In this document: positions 12,801 through 27,600 of the stretch, piece by piece
Layout of the letters: every line of letters begins with the position of its first letter
Numbering within the stretch: position 1 is the stretch's first letter
Assembly (NCBI GenBank): GCA_009869945.1
Contig: WIXG01000156.1
Coordinates: forward strand, 108,344-172,343
Source of the DNA: Mesaphorura yosii
Taxonomy: Eukaryota; Arthropoda; Collembola; Poduromorpha; Tullbergiidae
Length of the DNA stretch: 64,000 nucleotides
Reading direction: 5' to 3'
The notes under the pieces: model-generated
The model's database searches: none
What the model was told of the DNA's origin: nothing
Seen by the model: only the letters and a program-made list of their open reading frames with translations
Made by a program: the position numbers and the translations under genes

Positions 12801-15800
12801 TTCGTCTGTAGTATCTTTATTTATGAGCCCAACTCCTAAGCTGCTTTAGCACCATTCTATATTAGGTTCTTTACAACTTACATATTCGCATTGCCCGAAC
12901 AAGATTCAGACGTCACATTTGCTGAATGCTTATTACTGACGACCCAGGTACAAATTAATTAATTTATCTGCAACAACGGCAACGGGATCCGGCATTTCAC
13001 CGCACTGCAGTTCTTAAGAGGGGCATGGGTTTGACTTGAGTCACGGCAATTCAATGGCACGAACTGTTCCATTGATTTGGCGCTTCTTAGTAATTTTTGG
13101 GTTAGCTTACCCCGCCAGCCGTTGCATTGTCTTCGTCCTGCATTGAGTGACGTTGACACTTGAGGTGTTAATTACTTTAATGCAATGTATGAACTTCTGT
13201 GTGGCTCAAATGCAATCTTATACTGATCAGTAGCTTAGAGCCTGGAGCATATGTCATTCTAATTCAATTTGGTATTGGTATTGGCACAATTAGACGGCGA
13301 TTTCTTCGGCTGAACTTAAATGACAGCCTTCTTTGTTAGGTTTGCGGTGCCATGATTTAATACTCGGTCAGGAGACTAATGCCTGAAAATTGAGTACAAC
13401 AATGACCACGGCTGATGCAAAACCGCAACGACGCAACGTCATGCCGATGCGGTGCAGGCAGCTCGATGAACTTTTCTTCAATTTATTATGTGTGCATAAA
13501 ATAATGGCATTATGCATTCGCGTTTCCACGCATCACTCCTTTTCTTGTTACTATTCTTCCTGAAAGATCGTAAAACCACAGTCTTCCTCTTAATATTACC
13601 ATAAATGCCGAATGAGGGGAAAAGAACAGATTCGCCATGTGAGGAATGGGCGTTGACTTGTGGGCCATAAACTTCACGGCACAATCATAATAATGAATGT
13701 ATTTAATTTTATAATGCGAAGAAATGACTTTATACGACTTTTTTCTAAATTCTTCTGCGTCCATTTAATGTTTTCCTCGCCACCAGACGTCGAACAATGC
13801 GAGTGCGCTGTTCGTTTATGGTATTGAATTAATAAAAAGAGTCATAATTTCAGAGCAGATCACTCACACACGTACTCACGTATACAACCGCGCAACGGTT
13901 TGTCGTACAAATTAACAAGTTGCAAATTGCAGCTCTTGTGAGACTCAACCTTGCGAATCGTACTTAACCCTTCGTGCACGTTAATTATATGCCTGCATTC
14001 ATGCGTAGCCGTCGCCGTCCATCCCCTTTTCCATCTCTCCATTACACAAATAACGATGACAACAACTTAACCTGAGCCATCCGTTTTTATCCCGTTTGCC
14101 CGTCCACCCACATGTTTATTTTGTAGTCCATCTTCTCTCTACCCGAACGGATCTCGAGTACAATTTATGTGCTTTTAGTTGGACGCGCGTTTTTGTTGCC
14201 ATTTTTCTCTTCTGTGCCATCGTCGTCTATCCTCCTGTTGCTGTTGTTGTTGCCGTGGGTTACGTGAGAACCTTGTGCATGACAGGCAACGAAAAGCAAA
14301 GATGCTTTGATTTTTTGCGTAAATTCACATTCGTATTCGCATTATCATCACCCGTCAGCTCGAATTGGCAGTGGCTTGTACGATGGACGCCACCGACAAC
14401 CGACCAAGATTCTTGGTTTGACTTTGGCGTTTAGCGCGACCAAGTCATAAAAATATTTATTTTCGTGTAAATGCATGAGCAGACAATGCCACAGACACGC
14501 TTATTTGTTTGATTCAGGCGTCTCTCGGCACTCTGCTCTCCAAGTCAAAAGACAGTATTTTCTTAATTTGGGAGTGTATTTCGCGAATGGTGAATAATGG
14601 CACAATACCCGCAATGCAATTATTTGGTTGCACAACGAGGAGCAGACGGCATATTGTAATGCAAATTCTCGCAACGTTATAAAAAGACTCAAACATAATT
14701 TGGTAAATTCTTGTGGGAATTCGCGCAAGAATCCGAGCTCATTTGTGTAGACTACGGGCTGCTTATCGAATAGGATGTTCCAATGATTGCATCACTGCAG
14801 AGAATCTTTTATTTGCGTGTGATACGAATATGAATCATTCGACGATCGATTTACTTTGAATTATTCGCATTCAAGTTATCACTGCACAAATACAGTTCGC
14901 ATTCAAAATATCAGCAAAGGCGACGATAGCAATACCAACAATGCAATTTTTGAATGGACTCTGTCTCGGTTGCCAATAACATTGGCTGTGAACACGAATG
15001 TTGAGCTTGAGCAGGTAAACGTTGGTATTCCTTAATGCATTCATCGTGCGCTAAAAGGATTCGATGCAATTCGCGATGAGCTTAAAGCAAACATTGAAAA
15101 GAGTTTACATGCTTTTTACACATTACACAGTAGCGTCCTTATTATTATCATCTGCTCAATTTGTACTTACAAAAGGTAAACGAAGAACGCAATTGAGTGT
15201 CGTGACAGCTTGTGTGCATAGAGCTGATTTTACTCCTATTATTTACAAAATATCGAAACAACGTGCAACTGAAGGCAAAAGCCGCGCAAGCAATGGCAAT
15301 GGCAACGAGAAGTGGAGTTTGGTATTCAGCTGTGGTAGAGTCAGACATATCACTTCAAATCTCTCTTGCGTCTGGCCTAGCAGCGCAGCGGCTTGGCACT
15401 CACGTCCAAGCTTACTCTTCATTCATACAGATGATCATGAACAAGAAAGATCATCCGCGCAGAGCAGCCAGAGCAGCAGAAGGGCAGAAAGATCTCCCAT
15501 GTGAGTGCAGATTGTAATAACACTTTTTTGCTCACTGCCTTTTTAAAGGCAAAGCAAGAGGTGTGAGTCATCACTACGACAGCGACGGCAAACTTATTAG
15601 TCTAATTACACTTTCGTCGCAATTCGCCTTTGGCCTTCCTCTTCACTTTTGGAACACATTCAGACCAGAACTGGGCTCGGAACAGGATACATCTCCACGG
15701 AACTCATTTTGATACGTAATTGCAACTGTGCGTCTGCTCCTCGTGCGAACTGAACCGGTGCAGTGTGAGCAACAAGTTGATAAAAATTGTTTATTGCTGC

Positions 15801-16092
15801 GTCTCATCAAGTGCAAGTGCATTTACTGTTTATGTAGCAGAGTGTAGTATATACAGCAAAAGTCATAAACTCATAAATGTGTCGAATCCGCGGCGTAGAT
15901 TTCAGAGTGTCTTCATTGTAGTGGTTGCATCAAATTCGCAATCACGCTAAGAACTGACTCGGAGAGACGGGAACGGGAAATTATCACGCAACCTATTTTG
16001 GAGCTTTAAATGCAGTAAGGATGACGGGTTGAAGTAGAAAAGTAATTAATTAGAGTGATGCGCGAGAAAAGTAAACCCCTTCGTGCCACCAC

Positions 16093-16107
16093 AACCGCTG
16101 CGCGCGG
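16093..16107 (+). repeat. 15-bp CpG-rich direct repeat, copy 1
   Basis: AACCGCTGCGCGCGG occurs here and again at 16757-16771 in the same orientation. The word is CpG-dense inside a roughly 40% G+C region, and it lies about 2.5 kb upstream of the large gene's first visible exon. Confidence 0.6.
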
Positions 16108-16756
16108 GATGGTATCATTTCAGCGGACGGCGTCGCCTCTGGAAAGTTAGATTGACATCCAACAAAATATTTTCTCTCACCGCAGTTACTGTGATTCCGT
16201 GTACGTTAAAGTACATTAAATCTCACAGACTCACATCGTGGTAGCGTTCGGCTTATAGCGGGTGTACATGCTGAAACCAAGCGAGTACAGCTTCCATGCA
16301 CAAATTTATTCGACACATGACATGACCTGGACTTTTATTTACATAATTTAGAAATCTCTCGCCACACTTCTCCTTTCACTTTCTTCCTGCTTGATCCTTT
16401 ACGCGTTGTTTGTTTTTATTCCCGAAAAATTGGACCGTTGCCTTTGACTTTTTAGCAAAGTAAAGTCTCGTACGTTTTGTGGCAAACTTGAGAGCTTTTC
16501 CTCAGCTCTTAAACTTATTCAAAAACCCAAAGCTTAATTCGATGAAGGCTGTGGTGCACGTAAGCGTTTGAAACAACTCCAGTCACAGCTGGTGACGGTT
16601 TCTCTGCATCTCTTCGACAAGAATTTTATCTAAATTGAAAATTAAAGTGGAGACGCTGGTAAAGAGAAAACAAAATTTACCTTATTACTTGTACAAAGTA
16701 AGTACGTCGGTTCTCATATTTTAAAAAAGAATCGCTGAAGTTTAGAGCTTTGCAAA

Positions 16757-16771
16757 AACCGCTGCGCGCGG
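16757..16771 (+). repeat. 15-bp CpG-rich direct repeat, copy 2
   Basis: Exact second copy of the word at 16093-16107, 664 bp away. The bases flanking the two copies differ, so this is not part of a longer duplication. Confidence 0.6.
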
Positions 16772-18585
16772 CAATGAATTAATGCATCCTCGTAACTTAA
16801 AGCTTTAAATGTTGAGTTGCAGAGTTAAATTGTTTCCGTATGTAAGGAATTCGGGTCTGATTTCTTTGGTACGACGAGAGCTGCGTTGAATTAATTTCGT
16901 GTTTCATACTACAATTAGAAAATTGTACACCTTTCTTCCTGTCGGCTTTGGTGTTATGGTGCAACAGTTGTGCATAAAATTAACCATGTGCAGTGTGCTG
17001 TATTTCGCTATGAACAGGGTGCCTGTGCCAGAGTTGTGCCCGAGAATTAACATTTTCTTGCCCTGGTTGTGGCTGTGGCTTCGGCTTGTCTGAATTGACC
17101 TCGCATGAACTATGCTTATTCTGCAACACACCGCTGAAGAATGGCAAGCTTCTTCGCTGACTGTAATACAGTATCACAGCGTTGATAGCGCAGCCAAGTT
17201 GACGTTGATCATCATCTCAAGATGAAAAATGATTATTACTTGCTTTGAATTTGGCACATGGTGACTATCCTTTTGCATTTTTGTTATTTTATAAAGGAAT
17301 CATTCCATGTTAGCGAATGCCCGCTGCGCCGTGCCGATTGCAGATAAAGCACTGAGAAGTTCAGTGCAATTCTGTTTCTTTTTCTGGACCTGAATGGGCA
17401 AAATGGATATAAAGTGCCACGACCGAATTTATGTGTGGAAATTCTTTGAAACTTAGACCTAAACTATGCGTAAATGTAAAGCGTTGAAGTGTGCACAAAT
17501 TGAGCCTAATTCATTGTTTTTGAAACTTGAGATGATGTCCCGTGTTGTGGCTGTGGTTACGCCCAAGCTTGTCACTAATCAACCCTGCTAAATAATTATG
17601 CACTCGACCGCGTCAGGCACTCGTTTGTACAGAGGTCACTCCATTTTGACCTTTCACCCTGCCTCGCCAGTCAACATGGCGTGGTTAATTGTTGTATTGC
17701 AACGGAGCGAAAGGATTAGACTTACGGTTCTGTTGCGTGCCTGCATGAAATTAATTCACTTTACGTTTCGTTTTTGCCTTTGCGTCCCACAAGTCAAGAT
17801 TTCTGCGCTGCATAAAAGTGGATGTCAACTTTGCATAGGAACATGACATTTTGCTATTAATTTCACGAAGAGTTGAAATTCATTGCATCACGACGCGCGA
17901 CTGGATTCGCATGAAATTTTGTACTGTGAGTCCGTTGCTGTTCAACTCACAGCGAGTCTCTTGGCCCGGTGATAATGTATTCATAATTTCATGTGTGCAT
18001 GGCGCGTATCATTACAATATTAATTCTGTGGCACTGTCGTAAATGTAAGGAAATAGGATTCTTGCGTAATCACAGCAACGATCGGCGAAACACGTGTCTG
18101 GAAATGAAGCTCATGGTTTTATCACAAACGCACTGATCTGGCATTTGGCACTTTAGAGTAAATATGTAATCATGCAAGAACTACAGCAGAGTGCGGTGAA
18201 AGATGAGACATGGCCCAGTTGCAACTGTTGCATGCTAATGGTACGGGTATTATTCTGAATCTTCAAAAGAAGCGATACATCATTAAAAGCTGTGTAAACG
18301 AAATGCAATAAAGAGTGCGGGCGGAGAGCTCAAAGACCCTAAACAGGCAACAAGCCATGTGTGCACAATTTTAGATTTTAGTTCAGGAATCGAGTTCTGT
18401 TTAAAAACGTGTCTGCATTTCTGAGACAAGTTCGTTCAAGTCTCCCAGACCGTCAATTTCATTTCAAGGCACCACAATTGCGTGAGAATTCCTATTCAAG
18501 GTTTAAGGACATTTATCAAGTGCATTTAGCTGTTTATCGACTCGTCATCTGTTTTTCTGACTGACCTTTCCTCGTTTGATTTCAG

Positions 18586-18685
18586 GTAAACTTGAACGAC
18601 TGATACAATATCGAACTGATGGCAAGCGTGCCAAAACAACGAAACGTATGAAAGGACTAGACTCATCGTCGTAACCAGAGCTAAC
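18586..18685 (+). other. 5' untranslated part of the first visible exon of the large gene
   Basis: A pyrimidine-rich acceptor ending in TTCAG at 18585 precedes this stretch. In the frame of the ATG at 18686 it contains TAA at 18587 and two further TGA codons, so translation cannot enter from upstream. This fixes 18686 as the first in-frame start and implies at least one further upstream untranslated exon that I could not locate. Confidence 0.6.
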
Positions 18686-21600
18686 ATGAACGCAGCAATG
18701 AATCACGGGTACGAACCACCAATTGCGGTCCGGAAACGAACTGAGCTAAGTTTTACTCCTTCATCTCCAATTGTCATTTCGGCATCACCCTCGACAGCCA
18801 CGCATCAACAGCACCAGCAACAGCCGGTCGGCGACTCTGAATTCAGCACATCGCTAGCAAAGAAGTCATCGATTCCCATGCCTATAAATGGTCAAATTAT
18901 TTTGAGAAAGGACGGTAATCAAACGACCAACAATGACAATCAGCATCCGGACGACAGCAGCAAGAACGCTAGCAAAATACAGCAGTCTCACTCAAACACT
19001 GAAGATGTGAGTGGCGACGAGGACCCATTGTAAGTCGCATTTTTCTCGTTCTTAGATTCTTCCCTCTTGCCTTCTTTAGTCTTCTGGTCAGTTACACATA
19101 TTTAGGATGTCATGACTTTGTTAAATGGCGAAGTACGGAAACAGTTCGCATTAACTTCTCGTTGCACGCTGATTACGATGCAAATACATGATTGCAAGTC
19201 GCCACGATTGTCGTTATTCACAAGCACGAACGAATCGGGCTGCACCCTAAAAAGTCACATAAACTCGGCTGTAATAATAGCGTCAGTTTTATTATCAGGA
19301 AATTCAATGAGACGGCAACAAGCATCAGAATGCGCTATAATGATGAGAAAGTCTGTCGGTGTGTCTCGAATTGTGCACACGTACGCGATTCATTCATTTA
19401 GCCGATTTAGCTTTGACTTGAATGGTCAATGTAACCCGAAATGATGTGTAAAACAGGAACTGCACGAAACAGGCAATATGCAGCATTTACGTTTTTCATT
19501 AATTTCGTTGTTTTATTAGGTGACATAGCAATCGTTGTACCGCAGATGGCAACTGCAGAGTTTACTGGACTTTCTTTTTATTTTGCATCGGATATTTTGG
19601 TCACGTTCAGGTACAATGTACAGTAATGTGATTTAGAGTGGAATCAAGGTAGAGTTTTATTGTGCCAAAATACCGATATATCACTCGGAGTATTTCCTGC
19701 ACTGTGCCCGCACTGATCACGTATTGTGCAGTTCTATTCGCAACGCGCTTCATAATCGAGTCGTTGTCGTAGTTCCTTCATCTTCTCCATGTTGGCCACA
19801 CTCCGCCTGCCGCTCGATGTGCGTTTTATCTGTCTACCATTTCAAGGCATTGCTTTGTCCCAGTTGCGGCGCAATACTGCGTTTCGATTCGATACGACAG
19901 TAAAAAAACGAAATCAAAGAAAATGGGCGAGTTTCAATGCTCGTATCGCGCTCTCCATATCAGTTAAATGTGCTGCCTTGCTTTGTTAATCTCGAGAGGA
20001 CAGTAATGCTGTAATGCAGGCCGTCCATGCACACGGCACAACGGTTGCAATAAAAAAGCATCTGAATTGGCAAACTGAAATGTGCAGTGCTCCAGAACGA
20101 TTGAAATGGACTGTCCTTTCTCAACTATCAACCTTTAAGCTCAATTCAATTCAATTTAATTGGAGATTAAAGCAATATAATGGCGTCAATAAAATCTTTA
20201 GTCGACAATTCTAGCAATTGGCCATTTGTCATTTGACCTGCATGACTTGAATGCAAATTGCACGTATTGATGAATATGAATCAACGAAGGCGCCTTGGGC
20301 TCGACATTTGAGCAGAGTTTTTGTCTCCCCTTCCTTCCGTTCGCTGCGCCATGCGGAGATAACATCGTCTGAAGGATGTGGGGATCAGAGGGCTTCGATT
20401 TACGTCAGTGATCGTTCTCGTGCATCATTCGATACGTCGTTCTAACGAGATTTGAGCGATTGAGATGACAAATTTGAATATGAATGCAATGTCAGACAAT
20501 CATAAACTCCTCGCAGTACGCAGGGCCAGGGTAGCAGTATGGCAAACGGCAAGGTTTGAACCACATTTAAGTACAATTTTGTACTTGCACACCTTTCAAA
20601 ACTGCATGGTGAGTATTTTGTTACCTTCACGGTCGAGTAACTTTGTCTTACTCCACACTGTTATTTGTGTACTTGAAGTGGAATGGATTATGATGCCAAT
20701 AACGAACATTATTCCTTATTACGACGTTATTATTAGAATAATTGCGTAATAGGAGAAAAGGAAGAGTTGTTTTCAGTTTTGATGAGTATCAGCAATCAGC
20801 GGCTGCTGCGAACAAACGAATTGCTCCCTCCTGTGCCGTGCCGCTTCGCATATCACGTATCATAATTATGCTACTACTGACACTGACACCAGTAACAGTC
20901 AACTCTGGCCCTAATAATCCTCTTCCTTTCGTAAAACTTTTAATTTTGAAATCATCATCCACTGCGAATGTGAATTCTCACGTCACCTGGTAACCCACAA
21001 TCAGCAGGTTGCATTGCAGCGCATCCTCATCACGGTTAACGACTTTGGCGCAGAAGAAATCCAAACTATGTATAAATTGAAGGATTGAACAATGACGGTG
21101 ATTCATTTCCTTTCCTGAGCCTCGTAGCATATCACCTTGAATATGAATTCATTCCTGAAATCGAATTTGCATAATACCGTTGTTCATTATTTTTATTTGG
21201 CTGGGTTCATGGTGCTCACAGTTTAGGTCACTGAAAACATCAACAGGAGTACGATATGAGTCACATGCTCGCTCGTGGCTAGGCATGAACCATGAATAAT
21301 GTAGGTGTAAGAATGAGCGTTAACCCTTCCTTTCCAGGTAAGCATACATTAAGGTAGGATACGAGTGTCTTACACAAAAGGCACGAAACAATGTACACAT
21401 GTCCACTTGGTCGTTGGTTTACGAAAATCAATTGCAGCTGCAAATAATTATTCAATCTGACTCACTTCGAGGAGAATAGCAATTCAGGCCCGGACGAAAG
21501 ACAACACGATACAGGCTCGCAGGAGATATTTAATTAGATATCACCATAGGGAATTGAATCAATCGTGTTCTATTGATTCAGCAGTAAATCTATACGAGCG

Positions 21601-24600
21601 CTGAGCTGCGACAGCGACCCGCTGCTTGGTTTCCTCAAATCCTTTTTATCACGCGTCATTCTCTTCATTGTCTCCTCCCGTCCGTCCAGTGGAGAGACGG
21701 CTCCAAGACAAAAGGTTTCGCAATGATTACATTGCATGCGGTGTTCTTGACGAAAATGAACTCTTTGTTCACTCGAAGAGAGAGAATTCTTCTTCATTTC
21801 CAATTCAATCATCATGCAATAGGTTTTAGAGCGAGAGTCGGAGCGAGCAGTGCAAAAAGTTTTTCCTTCAACCCTACCGTGTTCGCTGCTGGAAAAATCG
21901 ACGCGTTTCCTGGACACTTGACAATCACGACCGATGTAGATGGTAATGATGACGAAGGTCATTTTAGCTTATTTCCGCTTCTCGTCCCTCCTTCAATTTC
22001 TAAACATTTTTCTGCCCTTTTCTTTCTTACAAGCGCATTCTCAGCTGCTCTTTTTACCAGCATGGTATATGTTAGTCGAGTTTCTTTACTGCCTCTTGTG
22101 CTCGCGGAAGCTCTGTACTTATTTCCCTATTATTTATGCTCCTGCGCGAGCCTTTCAATCAGGAGGCTCTCTACTTGACATAATTGGAAAAACTACACCG
22201 ACAAACATGAAACACGCTCTCCACGGCACGGTGCAAGATTTGGATTTCTTTTTGGGTGAAAAATCATTCGATACAAGAAATGCATCCCAGCAAGGGCAAA
22301 GAATGCATTACTTTATGAACAGTTGCAACGAAAATGATCATAATTGAAGCCGTTTCTTGTGTCGAGACATTTTAAATGAGATTTTGCATTGTATCGCGCG
22401 AGAAGATGAGCACAGATTAGATTAAATTCGTGCATCCATTGTTATATATTGTTGCATCGGTCTTTGTTGTTTACGCTCTTCGTCTGAGATTTCCCATGCT
22501 AATGTACGTTGGCATTTAAAAGTATAAATCCTTCATCTGGCTTGGAGTATTGAACTTAATAGCCTAATTTAGGTTTTCCACCGCGTTCGCTGCGCAGATG
22601 AAGGTGTTCGTGTTTCATGTGAAAATAACATGAGTATCCTTTGTATGAAATGTAATTTAAAGGAGGAGTGCAGATTCGCTTTGAATTGTCGTAATTGTGC
22701 ATTTGGTTGTGCTCTGCGTGGAGCAACTCTGACTGTGCTACACTGTTCCGCGTTTGGCACTTTGTTCTAGTCTTGCGCTAATATTTTCTGATTTATTATA
22801 TTTATTGCATTGGACAATCCTTAATAGCGATTTCTGGCAGTGTAATAGTGCAAATGAAAATAGAGCACGTCATGAAAAAGGTGCGAGGACCATAATCCGG
22901 GCCGAAAATCAGTTCAGCCGAATAAGAATCAAGATGAGATGATGAGGCCGCAACTTCGTGTAATGTTGAGAAGGTGTTTGAATGCGTCGACTTCTTTTTA
23001 CGCGAGATCTCGCGAGAATACTTTTCATATCACATTGTACTGTGAATTGAGTAGTAGGTACATGTTCAGTTCAAGTGATTAGTCATTCATAATTCATATA
23101 TTCTGTATTTTGTGGGTCGACATATTCTTCACTTATAAAACAACGCCTACTCAAAATTTGGAAATTGCGTTGCAGCGTTTGCAAGCGGATCAAAAGGTTA
23201 CAGCAATTGAGAACAGTTAGCTCTGGTTTTGAAGTTTAAGTGCATTGTGGTTGTACATGATTTGTTGGGATTGCTTGCTCAATTGCTCTGGTTAATGATG
23301 GCACGGTTCGAATACACCGCTTTGTGAATGACCAAGACATTCATTCAACCTCGTCCTGATTTAAAGTTCATAGTTCAAATGCATTATGTTAAATTTGTCA
23401 GTCGGTCGCGATTTAAACTTGATTTGTAGTTTATTGACAACGAACAGTATCAATAAAATGTATCTGACCATTAACATCAGCTCGTGGGCTACCACCGCAT
23501 GCACAAAAATGGATGCATGAATGTAAAATAATTACACGCTGTGCTTACTCTGCTGCTCTGACACACCGGATTGAACATAACAGACTGAGACTGAATTTCG
23601 TATCCACACTCGCCTTGTTGCACTTCAAATTTATACTCCTGTCAAGTATTGACCATTTATTTATGACCGTTTGTTGTGAGATAGGTCAAAATGTTAAATG
23701 CCGTCAATTTGGAGCGCGTAACCGCATGCAAGTTCAGTCATTGGAGCACACGGATGTGAAAACATGAGGAAAGAGCATCGCATTAATGAGGTGTTTCCTA
23801 CTTAATTCGGCTTAGACGCCTATGCACATGAGCAGATGCATCGCTGCACATCCTTTCATCTGCATCATCGTCCTGCAAGGGCTGCATAATTTTGACAGGA
23901 GGATGAACCATTTGTTCGCAGACGATTGTGCATTCAGTTCATTTGAGACTGTGTGTTTGTTCGTTTAATCCCATTCATATACCAAGTCAAGCCAAGTTTT
24001 GTTTTTGACTTTTATTCAGTCAATACTGCTTGATCATTAGGTTGTAGCAGATGTGCTAACAAATGTGAGCACAATGGATAGATACGAGAAACATTTAGAA
24101 TTTTATGAGAAACCCAATACATGCTTTCAGACCCAACCTCTTTTCAGTTTTGTGTTACCTGATTTTCCTTTGCTATTTACAAATGTAATAATTAGTCATT
24201 CGATTGTGAAACTTTGACGATTGAAAAGTCAGACGCACGAAGGGATAGGCGAGTATGAGCTGCAGGATCTAAGTAGCGCACACGTATGCCTATTTAAGCC
24301 GACAGAAAGCGAGATTCGTTCTTTTTTTCTCCTTTTGTAAATAATTAGGCACCCAAGTCGTAGCGTACGTACGTCTTTGGAGCAATAACAATATTTATGT
24401 ACGGAGAGAAAAGTCAGTAAATTTAAAATTACGACCAAAAACAGGCCGATGTCTGCTCTTAGTGAATTAGCGATGCTGCCAAGTACGACTGCGACGATAA
24501 ACAATGCGTCAAGTAAAGGAGAGAAATTTAGAAATAGTTAATGGTAGTGTACCTATGTTATAAAAAGTAGTTCAATGAGGATATGAAAGATTTCTTTGTG

Positions 24601-27600
24601 GATGATTGAGATTTAGAAAAGAATTCAGTGTTTTTCGTTTCTTCCACGAAGATGACTCCATAAAAGGAAACACGATCAGAAATCTCTTTCACTCTCAGAT
24701 ACTGGTTATGCCTATGTCGAACGCAAAGCTACGCATTGGTAGTAATTTTCCAACTCCCACACAAATTACAAAGAATTCAATTTTTTAGTTTTGTTTTTAT
24801 TGTCTCGAAAGTATTTAATCAGATGATATTATAATAATTGTCTGCGAGGAGGAAGAGTTGATATAAATATGTCAGGACGGCCAACAGTGATGGATGCGAG
24901 TGAGGACTCTAAATATAAATCTCAAGTGGGCACTTAAGCATGAAAATGAAAAACGATTGAAATCATATCCATGTCCATTTTGAGTACACAGAGCTCGACT
25001 TAGCTTTAGCTGCTTTGGGAGCATTTCGTAATCCAAGTTGAATGATTTCATCTTGCTTCATCTCATATTTTGGGCATCAGCTTGCAATAGAGTAAACCCA
25101 ATCACAGCATTACTGATTTATCACGCTCGTGAGCAGACACTGACAGACGACATTCACTATTTGTGAATCCATGTGCTCAGCATCAGCGTTTATGACTGTC
25201 TACCGAGATCGTGTGATGTGCATGACAATGAGCGTAGGACAGACGCAGAATTTTTGGTGCGATGCTGAAACTGATGAATGACACTTTGCACAGCATTCTT
25301 GTAAATGTTCTGCTCTGCACTGGCACTTATATTACACAACAAATCCACCAAAATATAAATATTGAATTGCATGTTCATTCATAAATCGCTGAACTCAACT
25401 TTGGCACTCCTGTTTCCATTCAATCACTCATTCTATTTTTAGCTCGTTGCGAGTTGTGCTCTGCACGAAGCTCTGTTACGCCTCGGAAAATGTGTGATAC
25501 AATTCAATGATCATTAACGAGATGCCTTTTAAAGTGTATAGACCATTACGTGGTAATAAAACGGGGTAATGATGATTTATAAGTATCATATTTCATACCA
25601 TTTGGCTTCACATGCATCGAGCTGCATGGCCACGGCTGCGGCAGAGGCGAGAACACACTAGTGTTAATATTACATCATAATAGGCCATAACACAAATACG
25701 CGTCGTTAAGTGTCTGATATTATTTTTTATGAATTCAGATATCAAAAATGAATGACTCAGTTTGGACGAACGAAGAGGCGTGATGATTGGGCACAATAGA
25801 ATCTGACACAAATGCCATGAAGCAGTGAAGTAGAAGTCATAAATGATGCATCATAAAGAAAAGAAAATATTTCAGTAGGAACCGATAATTGATCGATTTC
25901 GAGACAGCGAAAGGCCTGACGAGTTCTGAAGCCTTGATGTGGCAAAAAACTGAGCAGCTGAACGCAAGGAATATGCTAATTAAATTGGCGGAAGTTTCAA
26001 TCAGTGACGAAGAAAGACTAAATTCTTGAAACTCTCCAGATTTTATGACCTGTTCTATTTTTGCAGGGAGTGAGTAGAGTTGAAGTGACTTTCCGATTTT
26101 CGAATTTTGTTGCTTTGCAGAGCTCCTCTCCGAGGAATTTGTTATAAAAACGTTTTAGAACCTGGTAGAAGCTCATGTGCACTAAAATCTTTAATGAGAA
26201 TAATGATTGCTCGTCTTTCTTGTTCTATTCCACGATCATCCTGAGCGTGTGCATGTATTTACTGTTTTTATGGGAAGAAGAGCAATAAACCTTCGAGTTG
26301 CTCTAAAATCTTGAATTACGTGCGCCGGGGTCTGTTCGAACCAGAGAAAAATAATACAAAGCAAATTCTCTCTTTGTGACTAAACTCCCGGGTCGAAGTC
26401 GAAAATCCGTAAGCAGTTTCTACGTTTGGACTTGCCAAAATTTCGATAGTCGTCATTTGGCGTTCGGTTTTCTCCATGGAAAGTAAATTTGCCGAGCTTG
26501 AGACACGGATGGCACTGGCTTGGCATTGGCATGCTTTCGTCTTGCCTTGCCAAGCGTGCAGTGTCAAAGGATGCGAAGTAAATTCCGAATGCTTCGGAGC
26601 GTGACCTGACCAGTTCTCCTGCGTTATTAAAACTTCACGCTGGCATGAAATTCGTAAATTTAATGGGCGAGCACCACAAAAGCTGCACATGTGCCGGGAG
26701 AACTGGAACGAATTCAGACGTCTGGTTCTTCTCACTTTTTTTCGCATTTTGGCTTGAGACTTGAGTTCCCAGGCTGTCATAATAAAGAATGCAACTACAA
26801 ATATGCTCTCATGAAATTTGCATTCTAAACGACGCGAGTTCCTTAACTCAAGTTCACGTTCACGCCAAGACAAGGGTGAATCATTGCATTTCGTCGGTTG
26901 GTTTAGTTTGCGTATAACGAATTGCGAAGGTATTCACGGCATTCACCTTCGAAATCATCAACTATCGGCAGCGCTTCCGTGCACATTCTTTATTTGTTCA
27001 ACTATGTTAATAATTGCCTTCTTCTACTGCATTTCATTTAGCAATGCATTGCCTCTAATGAACATATGAAATCAATTACAAAACAAAGTTGGGCTGAATG
27101 CGACAAGGTTGTTTATAATTGCGTGATTGAGGCCTGCGTATGAAGCTTGCCTGCACAAACTGGTGGACTGACTGGAGGCCACTCGAGGTCTGTTGGACTT
27201 TGTTCTGCTCGCAACAGCCACACCCGAATCATAAATGTATCTAAATTCTCGTTTTATGTTAAGTTGGGCAATCGTCAGACACAAGGACATGATTAATCCA
27301 TTATAACATGCCATTTCTGCCTTGTCTCTCCTTTATTTGTACAAATCACGACACGACAAATCTTGGTATGTAAACTGCTTCAAGATGTCTCGGGAAAGTA
27401 CACGAACTCGGCTCAGTACGAACTGAGCATGTGAACATTACTGTGACTTGGACAGACAAACAAGGACGGTTGAATTGATCCGAGTTTGGGAAGGTTCATT
27501 GAGAAATTCACGCGAGTACGCTGCCAAAGTTATGCAATCACATTTTTCTATACCCAATGCAACAGTGCTGAACATTGAATCATGGATTCCATAAATAAAT

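Larger units (their letters stand above)
9846..18585. other. Long gene-free stretch
   Basis: About 8.7 kb without any open frame that I can tie to a protein family. Open frames of 60-146 codons occur on both strands, often overlapping one another, as expected by chance. The only internal structure noted is a 15-bp CpG-rich repeat at 16093 and 16757. Part of this stretch probably holds 5' untranslated exons and regulatory DNA of the large gene beginning at 18586, because that gene's first visible exon starts at a splice acceptor. Confidence 0.5.

Noticed and set aside
21570-22347. Several overlapping open frames of 130-151 codons on both strands
   Set aside because: They overlap in different frames and on opposite strands, with no family resemblance. 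Chance is the simplest reading.
23270-23330. tRNA-like B-box word GGTTCGAATAC
   Set aside because: No matching A-box at the right distance and no foldable acceptor stem around it.
26316-26873. 185-codon minus-strand open frame inside the large intron
   Set aside because: It begins at a TTG, not an ATG, has no recognisable domain and a composition like non-coding sequence; no supporting splice sites were found.
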